Source: Phytoseiulus persimilis (Eukaryota > Arthropoda > Arachnida > Mesostigmata > Phytoseiidae). Taken from it: 64,000 nucleotides of DNA. Of the stretch, positions 61,787-64,000 are shown in pieces (position 1 is the stretch's first letter; the number at the start of each line of letters is the position of its first letter). The notes under the pieces are model-generated. The model ran no database searches and was not told the origin of the DNA. It saw only the letters and a list, made by a program, of their open reading frames with translations. The position numbers were made by a program, and so were the translations under genes. The stretch lies in assembly GCA_037576195.1 (NCBI GenBank), contig CM075102.1, forward strand, positions 44,326,745 through 44,390,744. The letters run 5' to 3'.

Positions 61787-63579
61787 GAGCACGGTGATCA
61801 CAGCCACGAGCGTCTGAAGTGTACAATCTCAACTTCTAAATTATTCTCAACTGTAGAGGCATGAGCGGGAAAATATTCTGGCCGGAATTCTAGCGATACA
61901 GCGGAGCAGCACCTCGCTTGTTCGGTGTTCATGGGAGAAGTCGCAAACACCGGAGTTTTCTGAGCCCTTCATGACAGTTTCTCCAAAAGAGAACAAGCCC
62001 ACACCAGGTGCCGACATGAAGATGGAAGGCATAGATAGTCAGTCTGTCGGTCGATCCGACCCTCGCTCGCTCGCGCGGGGAAATTAGGCCCCATTGGCGT
62101 TAAGAACAAAGGTGATTGATTCTGTTGTCGCGGCATGGGGCTGGTCGCATTCCATACTATACTGATGACTGAAATCAAGCGGCAAACAACGGAGCCGACG
62201 ACGGCGGCGGCGGTGGCGGCGACGAACAAGTGTCAGGTCAAAGCAGGCTCAGCTGAACAATCAGCCCTCATTGTTCCTAGCCTGGAGTTGTTTTTTTTTC
62301 TTCTCATCTCAAAAGGAAACTCTTGTTCGCCCGAGCGCAGTTACGCACGTTTTTCCCGAGCACATCGGTCGCATTGTGTGACGTTGTTGTAGCCACGCCT
62401 CGGGCATTCCTTCATAATCCACTCGAGCCGAAGTGTGTGGATGATTATCCCGACTGGGAATTTCAAATATTTGCGTGGTGCCTGGACCGACCCACCGCTC
62501 ACTCACTCACCACTGACTGACTGAACGGTCGAACGACGTAAATTACGTAGGCAGGTGCGACCAGCCATTCACGTAGCCATCGCGGGGGTGAGCACGCCAG
62601 CAAACAGGCGTCCTGTCTTCTGAGCCAGTGAATCAATCGGATAGCGATTCCACCTCGAGCCTGGATGCAGGGTGATCCCGAAGTGATCCCGAGAAACTCC
62701 CCCTGAACCGACGAAGCCAATGCTGCGGATTCCGTTGAAATTCGCGGAGCCCGCATCGTGAGACGGAGGATCCTGAGTCTCGAGCTGCGTGCTCTCGTGA
62801 CTCCAACGACGCTTCGGCCCAGTCCGACGCCGGGGTAAGGAAGGCGCTGGAGACGCCTTTCACGAGCTGCAATCGAAAAGCTGGTCGCGAGAGGCTGAAA
62901 CTCGGAAGATGCAAGATCCCGGCTACGCGCCAGCTTAACGTCTATACGGGAAGAAGCCGCAGCCTTGAAGTCCTCGTTTTTTCCGCTGCGGTTGTTCATC
63001 AACCACTTGGCCTGCCGGCCGGCCAACCGACCGGGCGAGCGGTGGATCGATCGGCCAGCTCGCCGATCAGTCAGACAGGTAGTTGAAGCGCTTGCCAGCC
63101 CTCATAGAGAGCTCGTTGAGAGACGTCGCGTATTTTATGAGGAATGCGAACCCTTTAGTGGAATGCGGCAACTGCCCCACCCAGTTCAGCTTCTCTACTT
63201 CAGAAAGGAAAATACGAGAGAAAACAGTCGCACGCGCGCGTTCACTCACGCACGCACGAGCCGATCACACCAAATGACTCACGAGGGGCGTACCTACTAC
63301 GAGCTCCAGCCGTAGGTCGTCAACCGCCGTCGTGAATGTCCGTCGCCAATCATCGTCTGGATCCAATGAAATGGACGCACGTGATCGCCGCGGTCTTCCG
63401 TCTCTCGCGGTGTTCTTCGGTGATGACATCGAGAAGCTTCCCTCGGGGGACTCCTGCGGGAACGAGCGGAACTCTTGGGAGCCGGGAATACGAGATCTCA
63501 ACGAGCCGCTCATTGTTTTAGCGGGCAGTTGGCAGTTTTGGGGAGACTTCATAGTAAGAAAATCAACCTGAAAACCCAG
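61787..63579. other. 1.8 kb without firm gene
   Basis: GC-rich sequence with several overlapping frames on both strands. It probably includes the upstream part of the gene that leaves the window on the right, but I could not fix its first exon. Confidence 0.35.
62197..62224 (+). repeat. (CGG)n-like trinucleotide repeat
   Basis: Imperfect GACGACGGCGGCGGCGGTGGCGGCGACG. A short simple repeat with no gene around it. Confidence 0.7.
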
Positions 63580-64000
63580 CACAAGAGTCAACCGTCCGCT
63601 CGAGTCTCCGATGTCGGTTTATTGACTGTGGTGACCCGCATCGGTACAGAGGTGAGTATAATTGGTATTGGGAACTAATCGTGAGAGCGGCATAACTTCT
63701 TAGGTATTGTTTTGAGTCGGCTCCACAGTTTTTCAAAAACGCTGTGGGAGCTTTGATCGGCGCGGGATTGGCCGGTCTTAGACAACGCCGGCGGAAAGGA
63801 CCCAATGCGCAAGAATGGGGAGCACCGCTTTTGATCAGAAGCTTTCACCACTGCGAGGCGCCGGCCTGCATTCAAAGGGCTCTCAGTCCGCTGATATTGA
63901 AAGTCATCGGGCGAGATGGCTCATTGGAATCCTTCGACTTCTGCCCGTCGGAGCCAGCAGCCCCGAGCGTGCAGCCTCTTAGGATCAAGCGAACGCGAAG
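63580..64000 (+). CDS. partial gene running off the right edge
   Basis: Two exons fit in phase 0: 63580-63651 (acceptor AACCCAG, strong donor GAG|GTGAGT) and 63729 to the window end (acceptor CTCCACAG). The second exon is open for 90 codons to the last base, starting FFKNAVGALIGAGLAGLRQR, a Gly/Ala-rich segment that could touch a membrane, and continuing with a Cys-containing region and a Ser/Pro-rich tail. No family is recognised. Confidence 0.45.

Noticed and set aside
1-64000. tRNA genes, CRISPR arrays, bacterial operons or riboswitches
   Set aside because: No tRNA T-loop/acceptor combination was convincing, and the window is eukaryotic, so prokaryotic features are not expected.

Overview
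The window looks like nuclear DNA from an arthropod, possibly a mite or other arachnid. That placement is inferred from metazoan regulator genes, many short GT-AG introns (about 42-476 nt), roughly even base composition and dense decayed repeats; nothing in the sequence fixes the species. I read everything by eye and ran no searches.

Region 1 (1-15,000) is the gene-bearing part. From left to right it holds: a secreted Thr/Ser/Pro-rich mucin-like protein (+, three exons, 1163-4120); an HMG20A/HMG20B-type HMG-box protein of the LSD1-CoREST system (-, 6349-4634, six exons), which converges tail to tail with the mucin-like gene; an RPAP3-like HSP90/R2TP co-chaperone (-, 8452-6882, two exons); and a strongly diverged LIM-domain-binding protein of the LDB1/Chip family (-, 14,669-12,493, seven exons).

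Region 2 (16,000-37,000, reappearing at 47,000-51,000) is dominated by a locally amplified, unrecognised gene family. Its members share an acidic N-terminal LDFDIEAEL-type motif, a central SPDSSGYAS-type motif and a C-terminal PPxY-like YEEA motif. Only one copy (17,329-16,103) keeps a long open frame, and its ancestral start looks lost. The others are frameshifted, stopped, deleted or reduced to 3' ends. Their flanks are duplicated with them, so this is a decaying segmental-duplication cluster on both strands. A pogo/Tigger-like DNA transposon relic with recognisable ends lies at 22,148-22,928.

Region 3 (37,400-44,400) is a junkyard of captured sequence: Ty3/gypsy integrase relics on both sides, a broken phlebovirus-like nucleoprotein relic (37,797-38,526), and an orphan ribosomal DNA block on the minus strand (38,670-43,185). 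The rDNA block lacks the 5' end of 18S and the 3' part of 28S and carries substitutions at near-universal rRNA sites, so it appears to be pseudo-rDNA.

Region 4 (44,400-64,000) is mostly unrecognised sequence with pieces of the duplicated modules, a 45-bp repeat that also occurs near 18.2 kb, a cluster of AACCGCGGTT-like palindromes, a few weak hypothetical ORFs, and a probable gene running off the right edge.
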